From CAVONV01 sp963697355 (lineage in GTDB: Bacteria > Acidobacteriota > Vicinamibacteria > Marinacidobacterales > DATDRI01), in contig CAVONV010000001.1 in NCBI GenBank assembly GCA_963697355.1, positions 1 through 64,000 on the forward strand: DNA of 64,000 nucleotides, given 5' to 3'. Both the position numbers and the translations under genes were made by a program. Positions 55,148 through 64,000 of this stretch are shown one piece after another. The notes under the pieces are model-generated. The model did not search any database. It saw nothing but the letters and a program-made list of their open reading frames with translations, and was not told where the DNA came from. The stretch's first letter is position 1, and the number at the start of each line of letters is the position of its first letter.

Positions 55148-57118
55148 CTACTCCTTTGCTTCCAGGACATACTTGTCGAACCAAGCGACTTCCCGCATCA
55201 TCTTGTCGAGCATATGCCGGGGCTCACGGAAACCATGTGGCTCCCTCGGATAACCCACCAACATCGTCTCCACCCCCGCTGCCTTCAGCCCTTTGTAGAA
55301 CTCAACACTTTGCGGAAAGGGACAGCGAACGTCTTCCATGCCATGGAGGAGAATCGTCGGCGTCTTCGCTTTCATGACGTGACCAATGGGCGACATGCTG
55401 ATGTAGCGATTGGGATTCGCGTAGGGCGAGCCGCCGATGTAGAAGTACTCCACATCGAAGGTCAGGTCCGCAGCACCGAAAACAGAGAAATGGTTGGAGA
55501 CCATCGCGCCAGCGGAAGCGGCTTTGAAGCGATCCGTTTGCGTGACGATCCACCCCGTCGAAATGCCGCCCCAACTCCAACCCATGACCGCTAATCGATC
55601 GGGATCGGCAATCCCCTCCGCGATCACGAAGTCGACGCCCGTCATGATGTCGTGGAAATCGCCGCCGCCTGTATCCCTATTCATCCCCTGCAAAAACCGG
55701 TCTCCGTAATTGCTACCACCCCGATAGTTGGGCTTCAGAACCGCCCAACCCCGACCTGCATACACTTGCTCGTAATTCGAGTGCGTGGGGCGGAAGGCTT
55801 TCGTGGAAGCGGCTTCCGGTCCGCCATGAAGGATGACCACCAGAGGATACTTGAGACTTTTTTCGTATCCGACGGGAAGTGTCAAAAGGCCTTCTACGTT
55901 CCAACCATCCTTACTCTTCCACTGAACGGCCTTCGTTTCACCAAGCAGCCAGTCGTCGACCTCGAGATTCACCCTGGGCGCCGGCTCGGTCTTCAAGGGC
56001 TCGAGGGTTCCCGTCCACAGCTCAGGCAACTGGGTCGTGTCCGAGAAGACGTACGCGACTGACGAGCCATCCGACGACAGGTCATAAGACGAGACGACAC
56101 CATCCTTGGGGGAGATCTCTTCGATGGTGCGACTTCCCAAATCAAGCGCGCACAAGCGCCGGTCCGTCTTGATCCCGCTCGAGAAGAACATCTGTTTACC
56201 GTCCGAGCTTAGTTGAAGGTCGCCGATTCCGAATACGTAGTCGGAGGCCAATCGCTCGACGTCACGCGTCGTCACATTCAGGCGGAACAACTTCGACTCA
56301 GCGTTGATGAACCGGGACTCGTCAGCCGCGGTATAAAACAAAGACCCGCCATCTTTGGCCCAGGCCAGGTTGGACTCGACCGTGTCGTTTTCCGTGAGGC
56401 GCGTCAAGGCGCCGCCGGAAGACGGCATGAGGTAGATTTCCGTCCTCATGACAAAGTCGTAGAGGGTGGTCGGGCGGTGGCGAAGGGCAAAACGACTTCC
56501 GTCCGGAGACCAGGCAAACTCCTCGACGTTCAAGTCATCTTCGAGGATTTGTTTTTCTTCTTTTGTCTCCACATCGATGACCCACAGCTTGGGCCAGTCG
56601 AACTCCGCATCGATCACACGCGCGTCATTACCGGCCTCCTCTTCCTTCTGCCTCTCCGACGTTTTGGGATCCGCCGCGGTAAAAGCGATCTTGGCTCCAT
56701 CGGGTGACCAGCGAAATGCCTTGACGGCGGTTTCGTGTTGGGTGAGCGCCCGTGCTTCGCCGCCCGTCGGGTCCATGAGGAAAACTTGGCTCTCGCCCGA
56801 ACGATCGGACAAGAAGGCAAACCGTTCGCCATCAGGCGACCATTGGGGGCCGCTGTTCCTCGTGCCAGAGGCCGTCAATTGCACCGATGAGTTCGTCCGC
56901 CGGTCGTATCGCCAGATATGCTGTTGGGAGGTGTTCTTGTCGAGAACGAGCTCCGTGACGACGAACAGCACGGTTCGACCGTCGGGGGAGATCTTGGGAT
57001 CCGCAACATGCTTCACCCCAAGGACGTCTTCGAAGGTCATCGGTCTCTTCTCGGCACGAGACGTCGTAGACAGTGCCAGCGATAGTGCGAGAGCAACTAC
57101 AAAGGGACTTTTCTTCAT
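55148..57118 (-). CDS. S9 prolyl-oligopeptidase-family peptidase
   Basis: ATG at 57118 starts MKKSPFVVALALSLALSTTS, a Sec signal. Residues ~30-400 are TolB/PD40 propeller blades (KISPDGRTVLFVVTE, PQWSPDGERFAFLSDRSGES, FAWSPDGSRFALRHRP). The alpha/beta-hydrolase part has VVILHGGPEAASTKAF (oxyanion region), LAVMGWSWGGISTGWIVTQT (nucleophile Ser in GWSWGG), PTILLHGMEDVRCPFPQSVE (Asp) and YPREPHGFREPRHM (His). The whole triad is present. It is a typical secreted acyl-aminoacyl peptidase-like S9C enzyme and forms an operon with the serine hydrolase. Confidence 0.9.
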   Translation of the reverse strand: MKKSPFVVALALSLALSTTSRAEKRPMTFEDVLGVKHVADPKISPDGRTVLFVVTELVLDKNTSQQHIWRYDRRTNSSVQLTASGTRNSGPQWSPDGERFAFLSDRSGESQVFLMDPTGGEARALTQHETAVKAFRWSPDGAKIAFTAADPKTSERQKEEEAGNDARVIDAEFDWPKLWVIDVETKEEKQILEDDLNVEEFAWSPDGSRFALRHRPTTLYDFVMRTEIYLMPSSGGALTRLTENDTVESNLAWAKDGGSLFYTAADESRFINAESKLFRLNVTTRDVERLASDYVFGIGDLQLSSDGKQMFFSSGIKTDRRLCALDLGSRTIEEISPKDGVVSSYDLSSDGSSVAYVFSDTTQLPELWTGTLEPLKTEPAPRVNLEVDDWLLGETKAVQWKSKDGWNVEGLLTLPVGYEKSLKYPLVVILHGGPEAASTKAFRPTHSNYEQVYAGRGWAVLKPNYRGGSNYGDRFLQGMNRDTGGGDFHDIMTGVDFVIAEGIADPDRLAVMGWSWGGISTGWIVTQTDRFKAASAGAMVSNHFSVFGAADLTFDVEYFYIGGSPYANPNRYISMSPIGHVMKAKTPTILLHGMEDVRCPFPQSVEFYKGLKAAGVETMLVGYPREPHGFREPRHMLDKMMREVAWFDKYVLEAKE

Positions 57119-57249
57119 TTTGCCATCCATCACATCACGTGGTTTGGGGAAGACATGGAACAACAGCAACGGAGCGTGATTATAGCAGAAGAGAATCCGT
57201 AAGGGCGTTCATCCAATTTCCGAGTTTGTGCGCTAATATAGACACCGGG

Positions 57250-57801
57250 ATGACGCAAAGAACGAGCATTGCACGAACTATTTCGGACATCGACTGGAAG
57301 ACGTGGCGGCCCAACGACCTTGCCACCCTATGTTTCATCGTCAAGAACGACTCTATCTTGCTGATACGGAAGAAGCGGGGGTTAGGGGCCGGGAAGATCA
57401 ACGGCCCGGGGGGCCGAATCGACCCCGGAGAGACCCCCAAGGAATGTGCCGTTCGAGAAGTCCGTGAGGAGCTCGAGATAACGCCCCTTGGGTTGGAACT
57501 CAGAGGAGAAAATCGTTTTCAATTCGTCGACGGCTACTCGATCCACGTCCACATCTTTACTGCGGACAACTACGAGGGTAGCCCTGTCGAAACAGAAGAG
57601 GCCATACCGTTGTGGTTCGCTCTCGACCAAATCCCTTACCACGAGATGTGGGCCGATGACATCTTGTGGATACCCCACATGCTGAAGGGCACGACGTTCT
57701 CCGGCCGCTCCATCTTCGACAACGACAAAATGCTAGATTACAAACTCGAGCTTGAAGAAGACCAAGGCATAGAACCACGAATAGACGCATACAAACAGTA
57801 G
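57250..57801 (+). CDS. MTH1-like Nudix hydrolase
   Basis: The 183-residue protein carries GLGAGKINGPGGRIDPGETP and KECAVREVREELEI, a Nudix box GX5EX7REUxEE with the final Gly replaced by Glu. LGAGKxNGPGGRxxxGET closely resembles MTH1 (8-oxo-dGTPase), whose purine pocket includes that asparagine. The end of the domain has MWADDILWIPHMLKGTTFSG, like the WADD of MTH1. It should remove oxidised purine nucleotides. ATG at 57250 is preceded by a weak ribosome site. The C-terminal 25 residues are charged and unconserved. Confidence 0.85.
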   Translation: MTQRTSIARTISDIDWKTWRPNDLATLCFIVKNDSILLIRKKRGLGAGKINGPGGRIDPGETPKECAVREVREELEITPLGLELRGENRFQFVDGYSIHVHIFTADNYEGSPVETEEAIPLWFALDQIPYHEMWADDILWIPHMLKGTTFSGRSIFDNDKMLDYKLELEEDQGIEPRIDAYKQ

Positions 57802-57964
57802 AAAGGAGGAAGTAGGAAGGAGGTCTACAGTTAGATGACTACTTTCTCCTTCATTCTTTCTCCTCCGTCGTATTTCTCTTTATCGGTGCCGCTACTATTC
57901 TCGAGTTCTCGAGTCCTTGAGTTCTTGAATTCCAGCAAACGCCCGAGTGACCTAGTCGTTTGCA

Positions 57965-58930
57965 CTAATAAGACCTATACAATTCCGCCAGCCAATCCGG
58001 TTCTCGGGGCTCTTCTTTCAACTCCATCCCCTTGGTGACCGCCCACCGATGGATCCAAGACAAGCCGCGCGGACCCACGTAGTCATCCGGTCCTCGATAA
58101 GCTTTGTCCTCTAACGCTTTCTCGAGCGTGACGAACTCATAGCCACGGCGCCTCATCATCTCTGCCAGTGCGCCAAAATGATCAGCGTTCAGCTCATTGG
58201 CATGAAGGAGGAGTACTTGAGGAGGCTCGTAGCCGAGCACCTCGACGGACCACTCTTCAAAAAAGGCGAAGACGCTCTCCATGAAAGGCACGTAGGCATC
58301 TACTACTTTTTGCATCGTCTCTCGGTCACCTCGACGTTTCGCCCGCACATATACATCAGCGTACATGAATTCCTGGTTATCGATCGTCACTGCCGCAATG
58401 GTGTAGCCACGCTCTTTCAGGAAAGCGTCCAATGCCCGTTTTTTGTCCGCGTCGGCGCCCGCATGGAGTAGGGGGTGCCGGAAGTAGCGGAGCGTTAGTC
58501 CACGTTCACCCAGTACTTGACGGAGCGTTCTCTCGCCTCGAACGACATCTTTTTGATAGACATCGAGGGGTGTGTTGTTGATGTCAAAATGGGAGAAGGT
58601 GTGGTTTCCCAACTCGTGGCCGTCATCGAGCCACAGCGTGAGCAGACGGGGAAGGTGGTCTTCTCTCAGGCGGTCACAAATCCCACCTTCTTTGACCAAT
58701 CCTGCAGCGGGCGCCCGGTGGGTCTCGATCTGATTCAAGAGACGACGGTTCAAATCGAGCAATCCTTCCAAGTTACAGTTTCCGGTAGACGACGCCACCG
58801 CCGGGAGATCATCGAAGGTCACCGCCACGGATCTCGAACCAGCCGAGCCGACTCCGAGTCCGGAGCTAGCAACAAGTGAGGCAAGTACCCAAGAGACACA
58901 CCCTGTAATGTTGATTCTCTTCATCATCAT
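57965..58930 (-). CDS. Polysaccharide deacetylase (NodB) family exported protein
   Basis: The 321-residue protein has a signal (INITGCVSWVLASLVASSGL). Then come VAVTFDDLPAVASS (motif 1 with catalytic Asp pair), LTLWLDDGHELGNHTFSHFD (HxxxH metal site), TLRYFRHPLLHAGADADKKR (RxPxxH-like motif 3) and VLGYEPPQVLLLHANELNAD (LLHxN motif 5). All five motifs of NodB deacetylases can be followed. It probably removes acetyl groups from envelope or exogenous sugars. It stands divergent from the transglycosylase gene at 59045, sharing the short region between. Confidence 0.85.
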   Translation of the reverse strand: MMMKRINITGCVSWVLASLVASSGLGVGSAGSRSVAVTFDDLPAVASSTGNCNLEGLLDLNRRLLNQIETHRAPAAGLVKEGGICDRLREDHLPRLLTLWLDDGHELGNHTFSHFDINNTPLDVYQKDVVRGERTLRQVLGERGLTLRYFRHPLLHAGADADKKRALDAFLKERGYTIAAVTIDNQEFMYADVYVRAKRRGDRETMQKVVDAYVPFMESVFAFFEEWSVEVLGYEPPQVLLLHANELNADHFGALAEMMRRRGYEFVTLEKALEDKAYRGPDDYVGPRGLSWIHRWAVTKGMELKEEPREPDWLAELYRSY

Positions 58931-59044
58931 CTGGATTCATACTTCACGCCACCCAACATTTGCCTGGGCAGACACCAGCCAAGTACAATTCTAGCAAGCT
59001 GGGCCCGCCCTACCCACACTTATTAGGGCCCGCACTCTTATTCG

Positions 59045-61135
59045 ATGAAAGTCCGCTTCTTTTTGTTTCTGCTGCTGGGTGGAGTCTCGGCTATCGTTGC
59101 CTGTCGAAGCGACGAGGAGCCCGCACTCTTGCTCATGGACAAGGGCGACCTTGCTCGCATCAAGGAACGCGGCGAGATCCGCGTGGTGGTTCCAACGCTC
59201 AGCGAAGGATGCCTCCCTCGCCAAGGCATCCCTGCTGCCGCCGAGCGTGAGCTAGCACAGTCCTTTGGAGACCGGCTCGGTGTCGAAGTCACTTTTCTCT
59301 GCACGGAAGATCGCGATGAGCTCCTGTCTATGCTCGAGGAAGGCAAAGGTGACTTGGTCGCCGCGCAACTCACTGCCACACCCCAAAGGAAACAGCGCGC
59401 CGCCTTTACCCGACCCACCGCCACCGTGAGCGAATGGCTCGTCGGAGCCAAAGCAGCGAAGGACCTTCCTAGAAATGTGGACGATCTCGAGGGGCGCGAG
59501 ATCCATGTCAGAAAGAGCTCCTCCTTTGCACACACTCTGGAACGCATCGCCCGGGAAAAGGAGATGAATTTCCACATCGTCCCGGTCGACGAAAGTATGG
59601 ACACGGAGATGATCGTCTTCGAGGTCGGTGTCGGAAAACGTCCCCTAACCGTCGCCGACAGTATCCAGCTCGAGTCCATTGAAGCTTTCAATACCGACAT
59701 CCAGAGACTCTTCCCGCTCGTCGAAGGCCAACAAATCGGATGGGCGATGCGAAAAGACAATCCCGAGCTCTTGGCGGCCGCGAATGTATTCATAACCGAG
59801 CATTTCATGACCGGTCACCGCCGCGAGCTCTCAACCAGTGACCTGGACGGGATCATTGAACGAGGAGCGCTGAGAGTTCTCACCAGTAACAACGCCGTCA
59901 ACTATTTTCTCTACCGGGGCCAACAGAAGGGGTTCGACTACGAGATCGCCAAGATGGCGGCCGAGCGTTTGGGTGTACGGCTCGAAATGATCGTTCCGCC
60001 CCGGTTCGAGCAATTGATGGACTGGCTCATGGAGGGGCGCGGAGATGTCATTGCCGGAAGCCTGACCGTAACCCCCGAGCGCGAAAAAGTCATTGACTTC
60101 AGTCGACCCTACCTCTACGTGGAAGAGATTTTGGTGCAGGCTACCCAGGCCCAAAACAAGCTCCAAGCGCCGAGCGATCTCGAGGGCCAAGAGATCCACG
60201 TCCAAAAATCGTCGAGCTACTACCGCTCGCTACAAGAGCTCCAGAAACACTACGGCCCTTTCAGCATTGTCGAAGCGCCCGAGGATCTCGAGATCGAAAC
60301 CCTCTTGGATTGGGTGGCACAAGGCCGCATTCCGTACACGGTTGCCGACAATTACCTCCTGGACGCGGAGCTCACGTTTCGTGACGACATCGAGGCCGCC
60401 TTTTCGTTGACACTCCCCAACACCGAGGAAGCACCCGCCAAGTCCATCGCCTTCGGTGTGAGAAAAGAAAACCCCCAACTCAAGTCCTTTCTCGATGGTT
60501 TCGTCAGTGACATCTACCGTGGTCTCGAGTTCAACATCGCTTTGAATCGATACTTTCAAACACCTCGCAACTTAAGGCGCATCAAAGAGGAACGAGCTTA
60601 CGTGAGCGGACGCGTGTCCCGCTATGATGACATTCTGAAGTTGTACTCGAAGCAATATGGGCTCGACTGGCGCCTGATGGCGGCACAGGCCTACGAAGAG
60701 AGTCGGTTCCGTCCGCGCTCCCAGAGCTGGGCGGGCGCGCAAGGACTCTTCCAGGTCATGCCGAGTACCGGACTGGAGCTGGGATTTTCCGATTTGCGCA
60801 GCGAGGAAGCCAACATCCACGCCGGAATTTTGCAGATGCACCGGCTCATCGACAGGGTCGATAGGCGAATTCCATTCAAACACCGTGTCCGTTTCGCCCT
60901 GGCTGCATATAATGCCGGATGGGGCCACATTCAGGATGCCAGACGTCTCGCCGCACAAAAGGGTTGGGATCCCAACAAATGGTTCGGTCACGTTGATAAA
61001 GCGATGCTTCTTCTCGAGCAACCGATCTACCACCGTCACTCGCGCTATGGGTACGTGCGAGGCTCCGAAACCGTGGCCTACGTATCCAACATTCAAAACC
61101 GCTACGATCACTATGTCAGACTTTTTCCAGCATAA
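59045..61135 (+). CDS. MltF-like lytic transglycosylase with two binding domains
   Basis: The 696-residue lipoprotein (LLLGGVSAIVAC, Cys at 20) has two SBP_bac_3 domains in a row. The first spans ~38-265 (ARIKERGEIRVVVPTLSEGC, LVAAQLTATPQRKQRAAFTR) and the second ~277-505 (GIIERGALRVLTSNNAVNYF, VIAGSLTVTPEREKVIDFSR). An SLT domain follows (WRLMAAQAYEESRFRPRSQS with catalytic Glu, GAQGLFQVMPST, FALAAYNAGWGHIQDARRLA). Ordinary MltF has a single SBP-like domain, so the doubling is uncommon. It cuts peptidoglycan, with the binding domains probably sensing muropeptides. Confidence 0.9.
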   Translation: MKVRFFLFLLLGGVSAIVACRSDEEPALLLMDKGDLARIKERGEIRVVVPTLSEGCLPRQGIPAAAERELAQSFGDRLGVEVTFLCTEDRDELLSMLEEGKGDLVAAQLTATPQRKQRAAFTRPTATVSEWLVGAKAAKDLPRNVDDLEGREIHVRKSSSFAHTLERIAREKEMNFHIVPVDESMDTEMIVFEVGVGKRPLTVADSIQLESIEAFNTDIQRLFPLVEGQQIGWAMRKDNPELLAAANVFITEHFMTGHRRELSTSDLDGIIERGALRVLTSNNAVNYFLYRGQQKGFDYEIAKMAAERLGVRLEMIVPPRFEQLMDWLMEGRGDVIAGSLTVTPEREKVIDFSRPYLYVEEILVQATQAQNKLQAPSDLEGQEIHVQKSSSYYRSLQELQKHYGPFSIVEAPEDLEIETLLDWVAQGRIPYTVADNYLLDAELTFRDDIEAAFSLTLPNTEEAPAKSIAFGVRKENPQLKSFLDGFVSDIYRGLEFNIALNRYFQTPRNLRRIKEERAYVSGRVSRYDDILKLYSKQYGLDWRLMAAQAYEESRFRPRSQSWAGAQGLFQVMPSTGLELGFSDLRSEEANIHAGILQMHRLIDRVDRRIPFKHRVRFALAAYNAGWGHIQDARRLAAQKGWDPNKWFGHVDKAMLLLEQPIYHRHSRYGYVRGSETVAYVSNIQNRYDHYVRLFPA

Positions 61136-61406
61136 GGGCAACGCATCACCAAGGGACCGCACGCGCATATGCATTAGAACTCGAGCCCGTCTTCGCTGGA
61201 AGCTTCAGCCTTCGCCAAGGCTACGACGGACAAGACGGCGAGGCCTCACCGTAGCCGCCGTTTAGTGATCACGGCGGCGGAGGCGGGTACTCCGAACTCA
61301 AGAACTCAGAATGAAACGACCACGCATCTTCAGATCCTAATCCAAGTGCTATATTCTGTGTTCATGACTCGATGCTTGTTCGCTCTATCACGTTCTGAAT
61401 AGCACC
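61136..61406. other. Intergenic stretch with a hairpin repeat
   Basis: About 270 bases holding the second-family hairpin repeat at 61240-61277 and an AACTCAAGAACTCAGAA run at 61298-61314. No gene was seen. Confidence 0.5.
61240..61277. repeat. Hairpin repeat, second family, copy 2
   Basis: It shares GAGGCCTC(A)CCGTAGCCG with 48081-48098 and continues into CCGCCGT (61255-61261) / ACGGCGG (61271-61277). Both copies are followed by GGCGGGT. Confidence 0.5.
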
Positions 61407-62039
61407 ATGCGGCCCAACTTACGGACCAGGCGACAGCTCATCGTGGAGCCGATTGGGCTCCGGGCGGAGGAGCTTCCCAGGCCGACTACGGGAAGCCTCT
61501 TGTTTGGGAACGAACACCCAGTGGAGCTCGAGATCGGCTCCGGAAAGGGAACCTTTCTCACCGATCAAGCCAAAGACCGACCCGAGGTCAATTTCCTAGG
61601 ACTCGAACGGGCCCACAAGTACTGGATGTATTCGAGCGACCGACTGAGGCGTAACGGTTGTTTGAACACCCGCATGATACTTGCAGACGCGACCATCTTT
61701 GTGTCGGAGAATCTGGCGGACACCTCCCTCTCGGCAATTCACATCTTCTTCCCCGACCCCTGGCCCAAGAAGCGTCATCACAAACGAAGGCTCATCCAAG
61801 GGCCCTTTCTCGAACAAGCAGAGCGCGTTCTCGAGGAAGGAGGCCGACTGCAGATCGTGACGGACTTCGAGGGCTACTATCGGCAAATCGAGCGCGTCGT
61901 TCGGGCCTCGAAACTCAAAGAAACCGAGTACCGCAGCCCGGGTTCAGCCGCCGACGGAGAGATTGCTGGTACGAACTTCGAGAGGAAGTACCGCAGCGAG
62001 GGCAGACCCTTCTACGCCATCGCAGCCGTAAAGACATAA
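61407..62039 (+). CDS. trmB: tRNA (guanine-N7)-methyltransferase
   Basis: The 210-residue protein has the class I methyltransferase opening VELEIGSGKGTFLTDQAKDR, FLGLERAHKYWMYSSDRLRR, then MILADATIFVSENLADTSLS and AIHIFFPDPWPKKRHHKRRL, the FPDPWPKKRHxKRR motif unique to TrmB. The end (EIAGTNFERKYRSEGRPFYA) with TxFExK is also conserved. It methylates G46 of tRNA using S-adenosylmethionine. ATG at 61407 gives a short N-terminus before the conserved core. An intrinsic terminator follows directly. Confidence 0.93.
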   Translation: MRPNLRTRRQLIVEPIGLRAEELPRPTTGSLLFGNEHPVELEIGSGKGTFLTDQAKDRPEVNFLGLERAHKYWMYSSDRLRRNGCLNTRMILADATIFVSENLADTSLSAIHIFFPDPWPKKRHHKRRLIQGPFLEQAERVLEEGGRLQIVTDFEGYYRQIERVVRASKLKETEYRSPGSAADGEIAGTNFERKYRSEGRPFYAIAAVKT

Positions 62040-62062
62040 GCCGCCCCGAAATGAAGGGCGGC
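62040..62062 (+). terminator. Intrinsic terminator of trmB
   Basis: GCCGCCC at 62040-62046 pairs with GGGCGGC at 62056-62062 across a 9-base loop, followed by TGTTCGTT. The stem begins at the stop codon. Confidence 0.75.
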
Positions 62063-62077
62063 TGTTCGTTGGAATTC

Positions 62078-62173
62078 AAGAAATCAGGAAATCAAGAATT
62101 CAAGAATCCTAACCACTACCTTCGCGAATCCAATGACCCGCTACCAAACGCATTCCTGAATTCCTGATTTCTT
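62078..62173. repeat. Inverted repeat between convergent genes
   Basis: AAGAAATCAGGAA at 62078-62090 is perfectly complementary to TTCCTGATTTCTT at 62161-62173. Both arms sit in longer runs of AAGAATTC/GGAATTC-like units. It lies between the convergent trmB and permease genes and may act as a terminator for both. Confidence 0.55.
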
Positions 62174-62202
62174 GGATTCCTGAATTCTTTACTTCTGCGC
62201 CT

Positions 62203-64000
62203 CTATTCGTACCGGAGCGCATCCACCGGATCGACTCGCGACGCTCGACGCGCCGGGATATAGCAGGCGAGAAGGGCAATCGAAATCAACAAGAACGCTA
62301 CACCGACAAAGGTCGTCATGTCGGTGGTGCTCACTCCAAACAAAGAGCTCGAAAGCACGCGTGTGACGGCAAAGGAAAGGAGCACGCCGCAGCCCACACC
62401 TATCAAAGCGAGAAACATGCCTTCCCCCACAACCATCTTCGTTATGTCACCCGCCCGCGCTCCAAGGGCCAAACGAATCCCGGTTTCCGCCGTTCGTCGG
62501 CTGACGGAGTAAGACACGACACCATAAATCCCGGAGACCGCCAGTATCAACGCGAGAGCACTAAAGAGTCCCAGTAGAACCGCATAGAATCGGGGTCCGG
62601 CCACCGAGTTGGAAAGCCGTTGCTCCATGGTCAGGACATCGTCGATAGGCATTTCTGGATCCACGGTGAGCACTTGTGCCCGAAGCTCCGGCGCAAGACT
62701 CAAGGGATCGACGCCCCGCGATCGAAGCACCAAGTGCATCGTGGACATCGCTTCGGCTAGACGCCCGGTCGCCTGTTCGTATGAGAGGTAAACCTCGGAT
62801 GAAGGCTCTCGGTCCAAACCAAACGATCGAACATCGCCTACGACACCGATGATCTCTCCAAACTGAAACCGCTGTCCCACAGGATCTTCGTCAGGAAAGT
62901 AGGTATTGGCCAGAGATTGGTTGATGACCACGACCGGTGGCGCCTCCGGACCGTCTTGGGCCGAGAACAATCTCCCTTTGGTCAGTGGAACGCCCATGGC
63001 TTGAAAATATCCCGGGCTCACCAACCGAAAATCGGCCCTCGGCATGTCTTCCCGCCGCGTGACCGGCGGACGGCCTTCGATTTGGAGACCCATGACGTAT
63101 CGAGCCCGGGACAAGGGCAAGACGTTGACGATGCCCGCCGCTTGTACTCCGGAAACGTGGCTGACGCGATCGAGCAGTTGATCGAAAAAAGCTTTCTGTA
63201 CCATTGCCTGGTTGTACTTGGAACGTGGCAAGTTCACGCTCAGCGTGAGCGTATCTCGCGGGTCGTAGCCCGTATCGACCTGAATGAGGCGAACGAAACT
63301 TCGGATCATCAACCCAGCGCTTACCAACAAGACCAACGCCAAGGCAATCTCCAGCATTGCAAAGAGACTCCGCCCTCGCGAACGCCGAAACAGGCCAAGC
63401 CCGTGGGTCTCGCCGCCCTCCTTGAGGGATCGGTTCAAATCCACCCGCGCCGTACGAACTGCCGGCACAGAGCCAAAGACGAGGGCCGTCACGATCGCAA
63501 CGCCCAGGGTAAAGAGTAGGACCGGCGAATCAATCGTCACTTCACCGAGGCGGGGAATGTCACCCGGATTCAATCTCACGAGAAGCCGGACTCCCCAGTA
63601 GGCCAACAGCAGACCGAGACCTCCTCCTACTAAACCCAACAGGAGACTCTCCGTCAACATCTGTCGCATCAAACGAAAACGGCTGGCACCTAGAGCAGCG
63701 CGAACAGCAACCTCTTGCTCCCGCCCGACCGCCTGGGAAAGCAGCAAGTTGGCGACATTCGAGCAAACGATGAGGAGAACGAGCCCCACCGCTGCAAGGA
63801 GCACCCATAATGCGGGGCGGACGGGATCGATCATTTGCTCTTGCATGGACCCGAGATGTACTTCGACACCTTGATGACGGGGATCGTCCTCGGAGCTCTC
63901 CTGTCGGAGTCTGGCTATCAGCGCCTGGGCCTCGGCTTCCGCCTGCTCGATAGTCACTCCTTCCTTGAGTCGTGCTATGACCGGCATCATTTCCACGACC
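62203..64000 (-). CDS. MacB/FtsX-type ABC transporter permease, N-terminus beyond the window
   Basis: About 600 residues are visible, and the frame runs on past 64000. The order is the end of a MacB periplasmic domain (VIARLKEGVTIEQAEAEAQA), a first FtsX unit (LLAAVGLVLLIVCSNVANLL, REQEVAVRAALGASRFRLMR), a second periplasmic domain (YFQAMGVPLTKGRLFSAQDG, VVVINQSLANTYFPDEDPVG) and a second FtsX unit (ILAVSGIYGVVSYSVSRRTA, ETGIRLALGARAGDITKMVV) ending YIPARRASRVDPVDALRYE. This duplicated permease of ~800 residues is very abundant in Acidobacteriota. It would export a small molecule or peptide with a separate ATPase. Confidence 0.85.
   Translation of the reverse strand, partial: VVEMMPVIARLKEGVTIEQAEAEAQALIARLRQESSEDDPRHQGVEVHLGSMQEQMIDPVRPALWVLLAAVGLVLLIVCSNVANLLLSQAVGREQEVAVRAALGASRFRLMRQMLTESLLLGLVGGGLGLLLAYWGVRLLVRLNPGDIPRLGEVTIDSPVLLFTLGVAIVTALVFGSVPAVRTARVDLNRSLKEGGETHGLGLFRRSRGRSLFAMLEIALALVLLVSAGLMIRSFVRLIQVDTGYDPRDTLTLSVNLPRSKYNQAMVQKAFFDQLLDRVSHVSGVQAAGIVNVLPLSRARYVMGLQIEGRPPVTRREDMPRADFRLVSPGYFQAMGVPLTKGRLFSAQDGPEAPPVVVINQSLANTYFPDEDPVGQRFQFGEIIGVVGDVRSFGLDREPSSEVYLSYEQATGRLAEAMSTMHLVLRSRGVDPLSLAPELRAQVLTVDPEMPIDDVLTMEQRLSNSVAGPRFYAVLLGLFSALALILAVSGIYGVVSYSVSRRTAETGIRLALGARAGDITKMVVGEGMFLALIGVGCGVLLSFAVTRVLSSSLFGVSTTDMTTFVGVAFLLISIALLACYIPARRASRVDPVDALRYE

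Overview
The window looks like a chromosome segment of a GC-rich, Gram-negative environmental bacterium. It encodes outer-membrane beta-barrels, lipoproteins, Tat and Sec exported enzymes, a MacB/FtsX-type permease, a sulfatase-TPR protein, an S9 peptidase with propeller and pieces of TolB/PknB-type kinase genes. That gene mix resembles Acidobacteriota, but this is inference from gene content; there is no rRNA or other marker gene here to settle it. GC was not computed.

Region A (1-19.7 kb) is a gene graveyard built from mobile DNA. It holds truncated or frameshifted pieces of unrelated genes: a GH63-like glucosidase, two flavin oxidoreductases, beta-barrels, a sensor kinase, a GH94-like enzyme, proline dehydrogenase, an FtsX permease, TolB/PknB kinases and TspO. 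Mixed in are several decayed IS91-like transposases and a set of toxin-antitoxin modules. One AbiE pair is broken and one is intact. There is also an intact HigBA pair and a 5'-truncated VapC. At 11.2-15.7 kb a 3.4 kb recombinase element (DUF5372, HTH protein, small protein, large serine recombinase) sits exactly inside a DDE transposase gene. Deleting the element and one CCGTT copy restores the transposase frame. The intact AbiE pair at 16.2-17.7 kb lies between near-identical 29 bp direct repeats.

Region B (19.7-33.1 kb) is a cluster on the plus strand: arylsulfatase (with remnants of two further copies), outer-membrane beta-barrel, HAD-fold lipoprotein, then MoxR ATPase, DUF58, DUF4381, two VWA membrane proteins, a TPR protein and BatD. 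From DUF58 onward the genes overlap or nearly abut. Two DUF1254/DUF1214 exported proteins follow on the minus strand. The first half of the cluster carries many single-base frameshifts; from 25.6 kb onward reading frames are clean. MoxR/VWA systems are known as chaperone-like or stress machines. Their placement beside a sulfatase and a porin suggests an envelope system, but its substrate is unknown.

Region C (33.1-64 kb) is mostly ordinary chromosome with intact genes. It holds an outer-membrane chimera (BamA-like front, OprB-like back), a DUF4136 lipoprotein, an SLC1-type symporter fused to a periplasmic binding domain, and a sulfatase-TPR protein. Next come VapBC, an MntA/HepT pair, a DUF5674 pair and a membrane-bound sigma-54 activator. 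Further on are a Tat-exported aldo/keto reductase with ferredoxin clusters, a TonB-type protein, a B12-radical SAM enzyme, a set of secreted hydrolases, an MTH1-like Nudix enzyme, a tandem-SBP lytic transglycosylase, TrmB and a MacB-type permease cut by the window end. Four intergenic 34 bp palindromes with covarying arms are scattered over 19.3-47.9 kb. They form a REP-like family with no transposase gene seen here.
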